Below, in pieces: positions 49,383 through 58,536 of a stretch of DNA of 64,000 nt. How positions within the stretch are numbered: position 1 is the stretch's first letter; every line of letters starts with the position of its first letter. The stretch is from Pontibacter korlensis. Its GTDB lineage: Bacteria > Bacteroidota > Bacteroidia > Cytophagales > Hymenobacteraceae. The position numbers were made by a program, and so were the translations under genes. A model generated the notes under the pieces. It was not told the DNA's origin. It searched no databases and worked only from the letters and a program-made list of their open reading frames with translations. The stretch lies in NCBI RefSeq assembly GCF_000973725.1, contig NZ_CP009621.1, positions 1,183,501-1,247,500 of the forward strand, given 5' to 3'.

Positions 49383-49934
49383 ATGACAGAAAACAAAGGA
49401 CCTGAAGGCAAAAAAGTGGCACAGAGTGCCGTCTTCAAAAAAATACTGGAGAAAGCAGAAGCATACCTGAAGCACCCTGCAGAAGTAGCCAAACTAGTTA
49501 GCGACACCCTTAAAAAAGCCACTGCCAAAAAAGGAGTGGGCGCCCTGGCCGGCGAAGTATGGGAAAACCTCCAGCTGCTGTCGCGCATGCTAAAGGCAGC
49601 CAGCTCCGGGGAGTACAAAGGTATACCTACTCCTACGCTTGTAGGCGGCGTAGCTGTTCTGATCTACTTCTTGATGCCTATTGACGTGATACCCGATGTT
49701 ATTCCAGTAATAGGTTTGCTGGATGATGCCAGCCTGTTAGCCTGGTTTATGGCTAGTATAAAAACAGAACTTGATAAGTTTAAAGAGTGGGAAGCTACCC
49801 ACCCTATAAGAGTAGAACCAACAGAGGCGCAGCATACGCCTGAGAAACATGATGCCGATATCTCGTTCGGAACTCCGAAGTATAGCGACCGCTCTGCCGG
49901 CGATATGCAGATGAATACCAAGACAGACATTTAA
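49383..49934 (+). CDS. YkvA-family (DUF1232) membrane protein
   Basis: With the ATG at 49383 (MTENKGPEGK) the 183-residue protein has a helical N-terminal part and, from about residue 85, the DUF1232 core VGGVAVLIYFLMPIDVIPDVIPVIGLLDDAS, one membrane helix with the P-x-D-x-I-P-D motif. YkvA proteins are widespread membrane proteins of unknown role. A small hydrophilic gene follows 18 bases after the stop, likely co-transcribed. Confidence 0.88.
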   Translation: MTENKGPEGKKVAQSAVFKKILEKAEAYLKHPAEVAKLVSDTLKKATAKKGVGALAGEVWENLQLLSRMLKAASSGEYKGIPTPTLVGGVAVLIYFLMPIDVIPDVIPVIGLLDDASLLAWFMASIKTELDKFKEWEATHPIRVEPTEAQHTPEKHDADISFGTPKYSDRSAGDMQMNTKTDI

Positions 49935-49952
49935 TTAACCTCACTACTACCT

Positions 49953-50177
49953 ATGGAAACAGACAAAAATAACCGCGATAAAAAGGTGCACAAGCATGGT
50001 CAGCCCAAGCCAAAGGAAGAACCAAACGCAAAACACTCCTCCCAAGGCCACAGCACTGATGTAAAAGGCACTGTAACCAACACTCGCGAAGCGACGCTTC
50101 GCTCTGCCACCACCGATAGCACACGAGTGCCTAAAAAGGATAGCGATGAAGGCGCTACCGGCGGTAACATACGCTAA
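49953..50177 (+). CDS. Small hydrophilic hypothetical protein
   Basis: The 74-residue protein is K-, T-, H- and D-rich (METDKNNRDKKVHKHG, ending in GATGGNIR) with no fold signal, signal peptide or recognised domain. It begins with the ATG preceded by CTACCT, 18 bases after the YkvA gene, and a strong hairpin follows. It resembles the short disordered stress-type proteins common in Cytophagales, but that is composition only. A partnership with the YkvA gene is likely only by position. Confidence 0.6.
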   Translation: METDKNNRDKKVHKHGQPKPKEEPNAKHSSQGHSTDVKGTVTNTREATLRSATTDSTRVPKKDSDEGATGGNIR

Positions 50178-50194
50178 ACATTTTTTCCTTAATC

Positions 50195-50240
50195 AACAGC
50201 AGGGGCAGGCTAACGTATAGTCTGCCCCTGCTGTTTTCTT
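50195..50240 (+). terminator. Terminator after the YkvA operon
   Basis: AACAGCAGGGGCAG pairs perfectly with CTGCCCCTGCTGTT over 13 bases, then TTCTTG. Confidence 0.85.
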
Positions 50241-50395
50241 GTACTTTATGTAGCTTTTGTAGACACATCGTAGTAGCAACATCGATAAAGTAAAGTAGCC
50301 TTATCTATTACAATATAGTACAATACTAATGTGTTAATTTAAATGAAATGCCATAAAAGCTTAACCATTTGACTTTTTTTAATTAAATTAATACT

Positions 50396-50403
50396 TATCT
50401 TTG
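50396..50403 (+). promoter_or_regulatory. Candidate -7 box before the YgjP-like gene
   Basis: TATCTTTG fits TAnnTTTG and a TTTG at 50368-50371 lies 24 bases upstream as a -33 candidate (slightly long spacing). The GTG start is 32 bases downstream. Confidence 0.5.
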
Positions 50404-50435
50404 GCCAAAGAATTTTGTACTTTAACTTTTAGCCA

Positions 50436-51176
50436 GTGTCTTCATCATTCTTACGTCTTACATCCGTTAATCTACACATCGACGGAATCGGAAAGGTGCT
50501 GTTTGAGCGGAGCGATAAAGCCAAGCGCTTGAGCATCAGCGTTCGCCCTTTAAAAGGTGTGCGAGTTGCAGTGCCGCCTCACATTAGCTTCGAAAAAGCC
50601 GAGCAACTCATCTACACTAAAGCCGACTGGATCAAAGAGCACCAGGCGCGCATGCAGCAACAGGAGCAACAGGTAACGGTTTATGACCACAATAGTGAGT
50701 TTAAGACCAAGTATCACACGCTGCGTCTGCTAACCCACGCCCGCTACGACATGCGCTGTGTTATTGAAAACGGTTACATCAATGTGTTTTACCCTGCCTT
50801 CAAAGAGGTAAATGATACCGATGTGCAGAAATTTATCCGCAAGTCTATTGAGGAGGCATACCGCAAGGAAGCCAAGCAGTACCTGCCAGAGCGGGTAGCT
50901 TATTTTGCAGATAAGTTCGGGTTTGAGTATCAGAGCGTGTTTATTAAGAACGCCAAGAGCCGCTGGGGCAGCTGTTCTCACATGAACAACATTAACCTGA
51001 ACCTTCACCTGATGCGCCTGCCAGATGCCCTCTGCGATTACGTGATCCTGCACGAGCTGGCACATACGGTAGAGAAAAACCATGGCCCGCGTTTCTGGTC
51101 GTTGCTCGACAGTGTATGCGGCAATGCCAGAGCACTTGATAAAAAACTAAAAGCTTACAGAATCTCTATTTTCTAA
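50436..51176 (+). CDS. YgjP-like metallopeptidase-fold protein (M48/DUF45)
   Basis: The 246-residue protein, starting with GTG, has a beta-rich N-terminal domain and a C-terminal metallopeptidase-like domain with HELAH at 206-210, H216 in KNHG and RWGSCS near 176-181. The last is the DUF45/YgjP signature. The family is related to SprT and M48 peptidases and is present in most bacteria; E. coli YgjP is reported to interact with protein-quality factors, but the role is not settled. It lacks a signal peptide. The gene stands alone after a promoter-like box and before a bidirectional terminator. Confidence 0.9.
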   Translation: MSSSFLRLTSVNLHIDGIGKVLFERSDKAKRLSISVRPLKGVRVAVPPHISFEKAEQLIYTKADWIKEHQARMQQQEQQVTVYDHNSEFKTKYHTLRLLTHARYDMRCVIENGYINVFYPAFKEVNDTDVQKFIRKSIEEAYRKEAKQYLPERVAYFADKFGFEYQSVFIKNAKSRWGSCSHMNNINLNLHLMRLPDALCDYVILHELAHTVEKNHGPRFWSLLDSVCGNARALDKKLKAYRISIF

Positions 51177-51304
51177 TAGTTTGCCTATAGCCCTACTTTA
51201 CTAAGCCAAACAATTACTTACTACTTGATAACAAACTGGCAACAGCCCCTGGCTGCTGCTTAAGGTATAATTGCGCTGTTTCTGCATAAGAGGCAGCACA
51301 TTAA

Positions 51305-51341
51305 AAAAGCGCTGCAGGCTATTCCTGCAGCGCTTTTATTT
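51305..51341. terminator. Bidirectional terminator between convergent genes
   Basis: AAAAGCGCTGCAGG pairs perfectly with CCTGCAGCGCTTTT over CTATT. It serves the YgjP-like gene and the minus-strand efflux operon. Confidence 0.9.
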
Positions 51342-51362
51342 TTAGAGTAAAACTTCCTAAAA

Positions 51363-51614
51363 TTAATTTCCCCTGCTAATCGTGTGGGTAGCAACGTAGT
51401 TTACAAAGTCGCCCACGGTATCAATCTTTACCTCGTCCGGGATAGTGATTTTAAAGCTCTTCTCCAATTCGAGGATAATATCAACCACGTCTACGATGTC
51501 GAACCCGAAGTCCTGCAACATTCTGTCTGCCCACAGGCGATCAGCTTTTATCTCTTTGGTTTTGCTAATGATGCGGATAACCTCCCTCTCAATAGCGGTA
51601 TTAGTAGCAATCAT
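51363..51614 (-). CDS. Acyl-carrier-protein-like protein lacking the phosphopantetheine serine
   Basis: The 83-residue protein has the four-helix layout, acidic helix II and length of an acyl carrier protein, with DRMLQDFGFD, IILELEKSF and IPDEVKIDTVGDFVNYV. In normal ACPs the motif is GxDSLD and the serine carries phosphopantetheine. Here the matching segment reads GFDIVDVVD, with isoleucine at the serine position, so the attachment residue is missing; the DNA (GACATCGTAGAC) is unambiguous. It would be unable to carry an acyl chain and may act as a structural or regulatory partner. It is the last gene of the efflux operon, 6 bases after the RND permease. Confidence 0.8.
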   Translation of the reverse strand: MIATNTAIEREVIRIISKTKEIKADRLWADRMLQDFGFDIVDVVDIILELEKSFKITIPDEVKIDTVGDFVNYVATHTISRGN

Positions 51615-51620
51615 AATAGT

Positions 51621-54600
51621 TTAAACTGTGTATTCTCTTACTTTCCCGTTCACCGTCTGATCCTGCTGCTGCAGTTTAAGGGTGCCACGTTTTTCTTTTC
51701 CTATTAATCTGTCTTTTAGTTTTTCATTCAGCAAGTACATCACTGGCACAATCAGCAGCGTTACAGCAGTCGCAAAGCCTAAGCCAAAAATGATGGTCCA
51801 GGCAAGTGGCCCCCAGAAGGCTGCACTATCGCCCCCCATAAAGAAACCTGCTTCGAACTCTGTGAACAAAGTGTAGAAGTTAAGGTTTAAGCCTAACCCC
51901 AGCGGTATTAAACCAAGTATGGTAGCCGTAGCCGTTAACAACACTGGGTTTAGACGTGTTTTACCCGCCTCTACAATTGCCTCCTTCAACTCCTTGCCTT
52001 CGCTCAGAAGAATGTCGGTGAACTCCACAATAAGTATACCGTTCTTCACAACAATACCTGCAAGTGCCACAATGCCCACTCCTGTCATTACAATAGAAGC
52101 ATCCATCCCAAAAATGGAAAAGCCGAGTAGCACACCAATAATGGAGAACAGCACCTCCGATAAGATGATGAACGGCTTGGATATGGAGTTGAACTGCGTC
52201 ACCAAAATCAGGAAGATGATGCAGAAAGCTGCGACAAGGGCAATCATCAGGAAACCGGCTGTTTCCTGCTGCTCTTCCTGCTGGCCTCCCATACCTATTT
52301 CAAAGCCTTCCGGAGTCTCAAAGTTTTGCAGCGATTCTTCTATCTGCTGTACCACCTCATTGGCGTTGTAGCCATCAAGCACATTAGACTCAAGCGTTAC
52401 CACGCGCTTCAGGTTTTTCCGCTTAATACCACCGTAGGTAGTTGAGTACTCTACCGTAGCCACGGATGACAATGGAATCTGGCGAATCAAACCTGAATTC
52501 ATGTCGCGGTAGGTGATTCGCATTCCCATCAGGGCATCAATGTTGTCGCGGTAAGGCTCTGCATAACGCACTTGTATAGGATACTCCTCTTCATCGCGTT
52601 TAAATTTAGAAGCCTCTGTACCAAAAATGGCCGTGCGTACCTCCTGGCCAATTTGCCCGGTGCTGATGCCTTCCCGGTTAGCCCGCTCACGGTCTATGTT
52701 CACCACTATCTCCGGTTTGCTATCTTCCAGGTCAGAGCGCAGTTCTTCTATACCGGCAATGTTCTGTTGGTCAATGTACTGCTCCACCTGCTTCGACAGG
52801 GCTATCAACCCTTCAAAGTCCTCTCCTGCAACCTCTATCGATATTGGCTTACCCACTGGCGGGCCGCTCTGCTCCTGGTCCACTGTAATATCAGCGCCTG
52901 GTATACCCTGCACCGCCTCACGGATGCCGCTCATATAATCAGCGGTTGTTTTTTCTCCCACACGGTCTTTATACTCTACAAAGGCAACGGTAACCTTCCC
53001 TTTGTGAGATTGTGCTGTGGTGGAGCGGTCGTTTTGATCTCCGGCCCCAATGGCCACGTTCGAAATCACCGATTCCACATTCGGGTTTTTCTGCCCGATC
53101 ACACTGTAAATGCGCTTCTCCACGATCTTGGTCACAGAGTCGGTAACAGCCTGGTCAGTACCAATAGGCATATTGATGTAAGCATACACAAAGTTGGGAT
53201 CGCTGCTCGGGAAGAACTCTACCTTTGGCGGACGCACTGTTGTCAGGAATAACGAGAAGAACAGTAAGCCGATGACACCAAAGAACACCCCGATTGGCCG
53301 TTTACCTACCAACATCCAGCGCAGCAGCCTTTCATAGCCTGTCATAAAACGTGGTAGCACGCGACCCTGAAACTTGTTAATCAGGCCATTCAGGACGAAT
53401 TTGTTTAGCAGCACCAGCAAAATCGCCAGCATGATAAGGTTAGCCAGGCCATATGAGCCGGCAATGTAGCCTATTACCGCCACCACAAAACCCACGGCAA
53501 TCAGAATCCAGAAAAGCTTGCTGCCTCGCTTTGAAGTTGGCTCCGCATCGTGCTTCTTCATGAAGGACACCGCAAACACCGGGTTGATGATAAAGGCCAC
53601 TAACAACGACGACATCAGGGTAACGATAAGGGTAATTGGCAGGAAGAACATGAACTTACCCACTATACCCGGCCAGAAAGCCAGCGGCAGGAACGGTGCC
53701 ACAGTAGTAAGCGTACCTGCCAGCACAGGCACAAACACCTCACCGGCAGCTGCCTTTGCAGATTTAACAATGTTCAGGTTGGTAGTCTGGTAAATCCGGT
53801 GAGTATTCTCAATAACCACAATGGCATCGTCTACCACTATACCTAAGGCCAACAGGAACGAGAACAGTACGATCATGTTCAGCGAGAATCCAAAAGTCGG
53901 CATCAGGATAAAGGCCAGGAACATGGAGATTGGCACCGACAAACCCACGAAAATGGCATTGGTGGTACCCATAAAGAACATCAGGATCAGGGTTACCAGC
54001 ACAAAACCGATGATGATGGTGTTGATCAGGTCGTTTAGGGTATGGCGCGTCATTTTAGACTGGTCGCCAGTGATGGTAATGTTCAGGTCGCGTGGCAAAG
54101 CAGCACCCTGCATCTCCTCTATCGCATCACGTATTTTGTCAGAGGCCTCAATGAGGTTTTCGCCGCTTCGCTTAATAACGTTGAGGGTAATTACCGGTTG
54201 GTCGCCCAGTCGTGCGTAGCTTTCCTGCTCCTCAAAGCCCTCTCTCACTTCAGCAATGTCACCAAGTTTGATGTTGGCACCACCTAACGATTTCAGCACA
54301 ATGTCTCCTATCTTCTCAGGATCGGCGTACTGCCCTACCACGCGCACAGAGCGTTTGGCTTCGCCTACCGTTATGTTGCCACCAGACACCGTTACGTTTT
54401 CGCGAGCAATCGCTGTGGAAATATCATTAAAGGTTACCTGGGCGGCCTGCATCTTGTAGAGGTCTACATTTACCTGTACCTCCTTATCCAGTGCACCCAC
54501 CATATCTACTCGGGTTATTTCCGGGAAGGCCTCAAAACGATCCTGCAGCTCCTCTGCATAATCTTTCAATTGGTCCAGGCTATGGTTACCCGCCACGTTC

Positions 54601-55034
54601 ACGTACATGATCGGGATTTCGGAGAAGTTCACCTCCTGCACATCTGGCTCCACTGTAAGGTCGGTGGGCAGATCAGTGCGCGCCTTGTCCACGGCGTCTT
54701 TTACCTGCTGCTTGGCATCCGACACCTCCACATCAGTATTAAACTCCACCACGATCATGGAGAAATCCTGCATGGAGTTGGAGGTAACTTTCTTTACTCC
54801 GGAGATGGCCTTTATTTCTTTCTCTATAGGCCGCGTTACCAGGTTCTCCATATCCGATGGAGAGGTGCCCTGGTAAACAGTGCTGACGAACATCGTCGGG
54901 ATTACGATATCGGGGAAGTTCTCTTTCTGTAGATTGATGTAGGAGAAGATACCCGCCAGTGTGATGATGATGGTGATGATATAGATACTGGTCTTGTTAT
55001 CGATCGACCAACTGGTTGGCTTAAACTCTTTCAT
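51621..55034 (-). CDS. RND efflux permease (AcrB/CusA-type)
   Basis: The 1137-residue permease has the classic RND layout: an N-terminal helix, two large periplasmic loops and twelve membrane helices, with the paired aspartates GIVVDDAIVVIENTHR in helix 4 near residue 410 that carry protons. Substrate could be drugs, bile-like molecules or metals; the periplasmic loops do not show the metal-binding methionine cluster of CusA, so a multidrug role is more likely. It follows its adaptor gene by 19 bases. About 100 residues more than typical AcrB lie in the stretch near 500-560, a pair of added hydrophobic segments. Confidence 0.95.
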   Translation of the reverse strand: MKEFKPTSWSIDNKTSIYIITIIITLAGIFSYINLQKENFPDIVIPTMFVSTVYQGTSPSDMENLVTRPIEKEIKAISGVKKVTSNSMQDFSMIVVEFNTDVEVSDAKQQVKDAVDKARTDLPTDLTVEPDVQEVNFSEIPIMYVNVAGNHSLDQLKDYAEELQDRFEAFPEITRVDMVGALDKEVQVNVDLYKMQAAQVTFNDISTAIARENVTVSGGNITVGEAKRSVRVVGQYADPEKIGDIVLKSLGGANIKLGDIAEVREGFEEQESYARLGDQPVITLNVIKRSGENLIEASDKIRDAIEEMQGAALPRDLNITITGDQSKMTRHTLNDLINTIIIGFVLVTLILMFFMGTTNAIFVGLSVPISMFLAFILMPTFGFSLNMIVLFSFLLALGIVVDDAIVVIENTHRIYQTTNLNIVKSAKAAAGEVFVPVLAGTLTTVAPFLPLAFWPGIVGKFMFFLPITLIVTLMSSLLVAFIINPVFAVSFMKKHDAEPTSKRGSKLFWILIAVGFVVAVIGYIAGSYGLANLIMLAILLVLLNKFVLNGLINKFQGRVLPRFMTGYERLLRWMLVGKRPIGVFFGVIGLLFFSLFLTTVRPPKVEFFPSSDPNFVYAYINMPIGTDQAVTDSVTKIVEKRIYSVIGQKNPNVESVISNVAIGAGDQNDRSTTAQSHKGKVTVAFVEYKDRVGEKTTADYMSGIREAVQGIPGADITVDQEQSGPPVGKPISIEVAGEDFEGLIALSKQVEQYIDQQNIAGIEELRSDLEDSKPEIVVNIDRERANREGISTGQIGQEVRTAIFGTEASKFKRDEEEYPIQVRYAEPYRDNIDALMGMRITYRDMNSGLIRQIPLSSVATVEYSTTYGGIKRKNLKRVVTLESNVLDGYNANEVVQQIEESLQNFETPEGFEIGMGGQQEEQQETAGFLMIALVAAFCIIFLILVTQFNSISKPFIILSEVLFSIIGVLLGFSIFGMDASIVMTGVGIVALAGIVVKNGILIVEFTDILLSEGKELKEAIVEAGKTRLNPVLLTATATILGLIPLGLGLNLNFYTLFTEFEAGFFMGGDSAAFWGPLAWTIIFGLGFATAVTLLIVPVMYLLNEKLKDRLIGKEKRGTLKLQQQDQTVNGKVREYTV

Positions 55035-55053
55035 AGTTTTATACTTTTAGGTC

Positions 55054-56205
55054 TTACTTCTTTGTCAGGCTGTTTCCTGCAAATACCACGGGCTGCCCCT
55101 GGTTTACACTCTGATAGCCTGCTGTAATCACCATATCACCGGCAGATAGGCCGCCCAATACCTCAATATTGCCGCCATAGCTTAGCCCCGTCTCTACCTC
55201 CTTTCGTGTCGCTATATATTGGTTACCCTGCTTTTGAGCCACGTATACATAAGCTGATTTCTCATCTTTCTGTACCAGGTTAACAGGCAGCGTAAGCACA
55301 CCCTCGTTTTGGTAATCCTGAATGCGCACTACGGCCACCATATTTGGGCGAAGAGTAATGTCCTGCCCGTTGTTCAGGCGAAGCTCTACCGTAAAAGTGC
55401 GGCTGGTTGGATCGATAAAGCTGCTAACAACCTCTACAGTAGTCTCCACTTCCTTCTTCAGGTCCGGGAAGTATACTACTGCCTGGTTGCCTTCGCGTAC
55501 TTTATCCTGATTGGCTTCCGATACCTCCGCCACTATCTTACCGCCCTGCAGATTTACCACCCTTATGATACCGATACCCGGAGATACCGCCTCACCGGCA
55601 TTCGGAATAACCTCATCTACCACCCCACTGATAGGTGCTTTGATGTTGTATTGCTCGCGTTGCTGCTGCAGGGTTGCCAGGTTGCGCTCCAATGTTTCTT
55701 TGTTGTTTTTGGCAGTCAGGTACTGCATTTCGGTGCCTATTTTCTGGTCCCAGAGGTTTTTCTGCTTTTCATAGGCAATGCGGGCTAAATCGAGGCGGGT
55801 TTTTACTTCCGCTATACTTTGCTCCAGCACCTGTGCATCAATAGTGGCCATAGTCTGCCCTTTAGATACACGGTCACCACGCTCTACGCGCATACTTGTC
55901 AGCACACCAGGCACCTTAGGACTTACCATCACGTTTTGAGTAAAATCCACACGGCCCTGCACCTCCAAGTAGTGGCGGAAAGTATCTTTCTGCAACGTAG
56001 TAACTGACACCGGCACCGTCTTTAAGTCAGCGGCCACAGCTTTGCCGTCAGCTTTCAGCTCTGCCTCCAGTTCAGCAATCTGCTCCTGTAGCTTTGCCTG
56101 CTGCTCCTTAAGCTCTGCCAGCTGCGCCTCTTTGTCGTTTCCGCTGCTACAGGCTGCCAGACTTAGCAACAGCACCATAGATACTATTTCTATAGATCGT
56201 TTCAT
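55054..56205 (-). CDS. RND efflux periplasmic adaptor (membrane fusion protein)
   Basis: The 383-residue adaptor has a lipobox LAAC (C19), an alpha-helical hairpin (QLAELKEQQAKLQEQIAELEAELK, 26-50, and the 145-185 segment) and a beta-barrel/lipoyl pair with VSPKVPGVLTSMRVERGDRVSKGQ (90-113). It links the TolC channel to the RND permease. It lies between the TolC and permease genes, 31 and 19 bases away. The coiled region at 20-55 is longer than in many adaptors. Confidence 0.93.
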   Translation of the reverse strand: MKRSIEIVSMVLLLSLAACSSGNDKEAQLAELKEQQAKLQEQIAELEAELKADGKAVAADLKTVPVSVTTLQKDTFRHYLEVQGRVDFTQNVMVSPKVPGVLTSMRVERGDRVSKGQTMATIDAQVLEQSIAEVKTRLDLARIAYEKQKNLWDQKIGTEMQYLTAKNNKETLERNLATLQQQREQYNIKAPISGVVDEVIPNAGEAVSPGIGIIRVVNLQGGKIVAEVSEANQDKVREGNQAVVYFPDLKKEVETTVEVVSSFIDPTSRTFTVELRLNNGQDITLRPNMVAVVRIQDYQNEGVLTLPVNLVQKDEKSAYVYVAQKQGNQYIATRKEVETGLSYGGNIEVLGGLSAGDMVITAGYQSVNQGQPVVFAGNSLTKK

Positions 56206-56236
56206 GTTCAGTAGATAGATTGGATTTTCGATAGTT

Positions 56237-57607
56237 TTATTTTGTGAGTAATGTACCGCTGGCTTTCTCCAGGTTTACCTTGGCAATCAGGGCATCGTAC
56301 ATAGCCGCGTAGTAGTTAGTTTGTGCCTCGCGCAGGTCTGTTTCGGCAGTAACTACCTCTAGGTTGGTGCCTACACCCTCCTGAAACTTGATCTTAGCTA
56401 CGCGGGCAATCTCCTGTGCCAGTTCAAGGTTCTCCTGCTGTGCGTCCAGCACATCCAGGGCATTGGTAAGTTCTGTGGATGCTTGTTTCAGCTCCAGGTC
56501 TATACTTTGGCGCAGCGTCTCGAAGCCTAGCTTCGTGTTCTCCACCGTTATCTTAGCCTGCTGTATCTGGTAATGCTTGCGCAATCCGTCAAATATTGGC
56601 AGCGTTAGCTGTCCGCCAACATAACCATACTCCAGGTAATTGCCTGTCCTGGTTACATCCCTGAACTCATTACTAGCTGCATTGTAACCGTAGCGCGCGT
56701 TTAAGTATAGCTTAGGAAGATAACCTGACTTACGGTTGCGCAGGTCCAGTTCGGTCAGGCTTTGTTGTGTCTCTAGTAAAGAATACTCTATGCGGCTGCT
56801 GTAATTAAAGCTTTGAGGGTGCAACTGGCTCATATCTATGTCTACCTCAGCCAGCTTGTCGGTTAGCAGCACGGGCTGGTTTTGTGCCAGCCCCATCTGG
56901 AACTTGAGCAGATTTTCACTTAGCTGCATCAGGCGCTCTGTTTTCTGTTGTTCTACTTTCAGGTTATTGAGCTGCACACGCAGGCGATCCACATCCAGCT
57001 TTTCGGCAACGCCATTTTCAAACATCACACGGGTTTGGTACAACAGCGTGTCGAGGCGAATAATATTTTGCCTGAGCAGCTCCGTACGCTCGCCATTGAC
57101 CAGCACACCATAATAAGCCTTGCTTACTTGCTCAGCTACCTCAATTTCGCTTTGGGTAGTGGTTTTGCGGGAGAGGTCTGTATAGGTTTTTGCAGCCTTC
57201 AGGCCTATCAGGTAAGATCCGTCGAACAGTAGCTGGCTGGCTGTAAGGGTGGCATTACCAGTATAGGCCGGAATAAAAGTAACTGGCACAAAAGTACCTG
57301 GCGGTGGTGAGTTGGGGTCGTCTGGATTCTGGAAGAACTCTGCCGGCAGGAAGCTTTGCTGTTGCACAAAATTATCGCCAACCTCCAGCGATGCATCTAT
57401 CTGTGGCAGCCCTGTTGCGCGAATCTCGCCCACCCTTGCCTTGGCAATCCGTTCTTCGTTCCGGGTTGCCTGCAGACTGGCCCTGTGCTGTAAAGCATAA
57501 TTTATACTTTCCTGCAGACTCAGGCGCATTGGTTCCTGCTCTCCCTGGCCGTAGCTTGTACTAAGCAGCGTCAGCAGGGCTAGTATCAGGCTAATCTGTT
57601 TTTTCAT
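56237..57607 (-). CDS. TolC-family outer-membrane efflux channel
   Basis: The 456-residue protein has a signal peptide (MKKQISLILALLTLLSTSYGQ) and the duplicated TolC helical pattern, with LRLSLQESINYALQHRASLQ near the start and the second repeat SLLETQQSLTELDLRNRKSGYLPKLYLNARYGY near 285. It forms the outer-membrane duct of the efflux pump. It lies between the regulator and the adaptor genes, starts with the AACTATG context, and its 31-base gap to the adaptor supports one operon. Confidence 0.93.
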   Translation of the reverse strand: MKKQISLILALLTLLSTSYGQGEQEPMRLSLQESINYALQHRASLQATRNEERIAKARVGEIRATGLPQIDASLEVGDNFVQQQSFLPAEFFQNPDDPNSPPPGTFVPVTFIPAYTGNATLTASQLLFDGSYLIGLKAAKTYTDLSRKTTTQSEIEVAEQVSKAYYGVLVNGERTELLRQNIIRLDTLLYQTRVMFENGVAEKLDVDRLRVQLNNLKVEQQKTERLMQLSENLLKFQMGLAQNQPVLLTDKLAEVDIDMSQLHPQSFNYSSRIEYSLLETQQSLTELDLRNRKSGYLPKLYLNARYGYNAASNEFRDVTRTGNYLEYGYVGGQLTLPIFDGLRKHYQIQQAKITVENTKLGFETLRQSIDLELKQASTELTNALDVLDAQQENLELAQEIARVAKIKFQEGVGTNLEVVTAETDLREAQTNYYAAMYDALIAKVNLEKASGTLLTK

Positions 57608-57634
57608 AGTTTTATTTGTTTGTGGTAGTAGTGA

Positions 57635-58267
57635 TTACTCTTCTTCGGTTACCTGCTTGTACTCATTGATCAGCTTATGACCTTTAAGGGTCGCCATGCC
57701 TAGCATGTAATGTTCCAGTACCGCCAACTGCACCTGCTTAATGTTGTACTGGTGGGGCGGAAACACAGCAGCATTGAAGGGTAGCTCTAATACTGCCAAG
57801 CGCATGCGGGCCATGATCTCCACATCAAGGTCTTTCCGGTAGAGCCCTTCCCCTATGCCGCGCACAATATTTTCCTTCACCTTACCCAGCATAAATTTTT
57901 GTTTATGCTGCACCCACAGATCCCAGCTATCGCCATGATACTTCTGCAAATCATGAAAAATGGAAGGGTGTATGATGGAGAAAACCTGCTTGGTGAGGTC
58001 CATGATCTTGAAGAGCTCATCAATGGCGTTCTCTGTTCCTTCTATCAACATTTTACAGTCCTTCTGCACCGTAGCCAGATAGCCTGCCGTGGATTCAAAC
58101 ACCACTTGGTCTTTATTCTTAAACCACTTGTACAGTGTCTTTTTAGACATCGCTAAATGCTGCGCAATGTTATCCATTGACACACTTTTGATACCGCGCT
58201 GGCAGAACAGACTGAAAGCTGCCTGCAGTATCTTGTTTTTAATATCGTTTCTCTCTATTGTCTCCAT
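57635..58267 (-). CDS. TetR-family regulator of the RND efflux operon
   Basis: With the ATG at 58267 (METIERNDIK) the protein has 210 residues; upstream in-frame starts add 21 residues through the promoter region and are rejected. The HTH is clear: ILQAAFSLFCQRGIKSVSMDNIAQHLAMSKKTLYKWFKNKDQVV (about 12-55). The C-terminal part should bind pump substrates. It is the first gene of the operon (27 bases before tolC), and an inverted repeat overlapping its promoter suggests autoregulation. Confidence 0.92.
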   Translation of the reverse strand: METIERNDIKNKILQAAFSLFCQRGIKSVSMDNIAQHLAMSKKTLYKWFKNKDQVVFESTAGYLATVQKDCKMLIEGTENAIDELFKIMDLTKQVFSIIHPSIFHDLQKYHGDSWDLWVQHKQKFMLGKVKENIVRGIGEGLYRKDLDVEIMARMRLAVLELPFNAAVFPPHQYNIKQVQLAVLEHYMLGMATLKGHKLINEYKQVTEEE

Positions 58268-58281
58268 ATTACTTTGCTGCA

Positions 58282-58318
58282 CAAAACTATGGAAACATTT
58301 TTCATTCCTAAAGTTTCC
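58282..58318 (-). promoter_or_regulatory. Efflux-operon promoter with candidate TetR operator
   Basis: On the minus strand TAGTTTTG (58282-58289) fits the -7 consensus, 14 bases before the ATG. Immediately upstream, GGAAAC (58291-58296) and GTTTCC (58313-58318) form a spaced inverted repeat over the -33 area, a natural position for the repressor. Confidence 0.5.
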
Positions 58319-58536
58319 TATATTATGCAAAGGTTACGTTTAATTTTACTAATAAAAGTTAATAAACTGTATATCAAATAAATACAGCTAAATCACATCA
58401 ATAATGAGGTCTGTACGCCAACTATAAAATCGACGAACAGCAATAATATTTGGACATACACATCCCGTGCAAACCCAGTAACACAGGCTAACAAGCAAGG
58501 CTAGTTTCCTAATACAGTGCCGTTTAAATATGATTG

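Noticed and set aside
52572-53252. 226-codon plus-strand frame inside the RND permease gene
   Set aside because: Shadow of the permease; no start context and no family.
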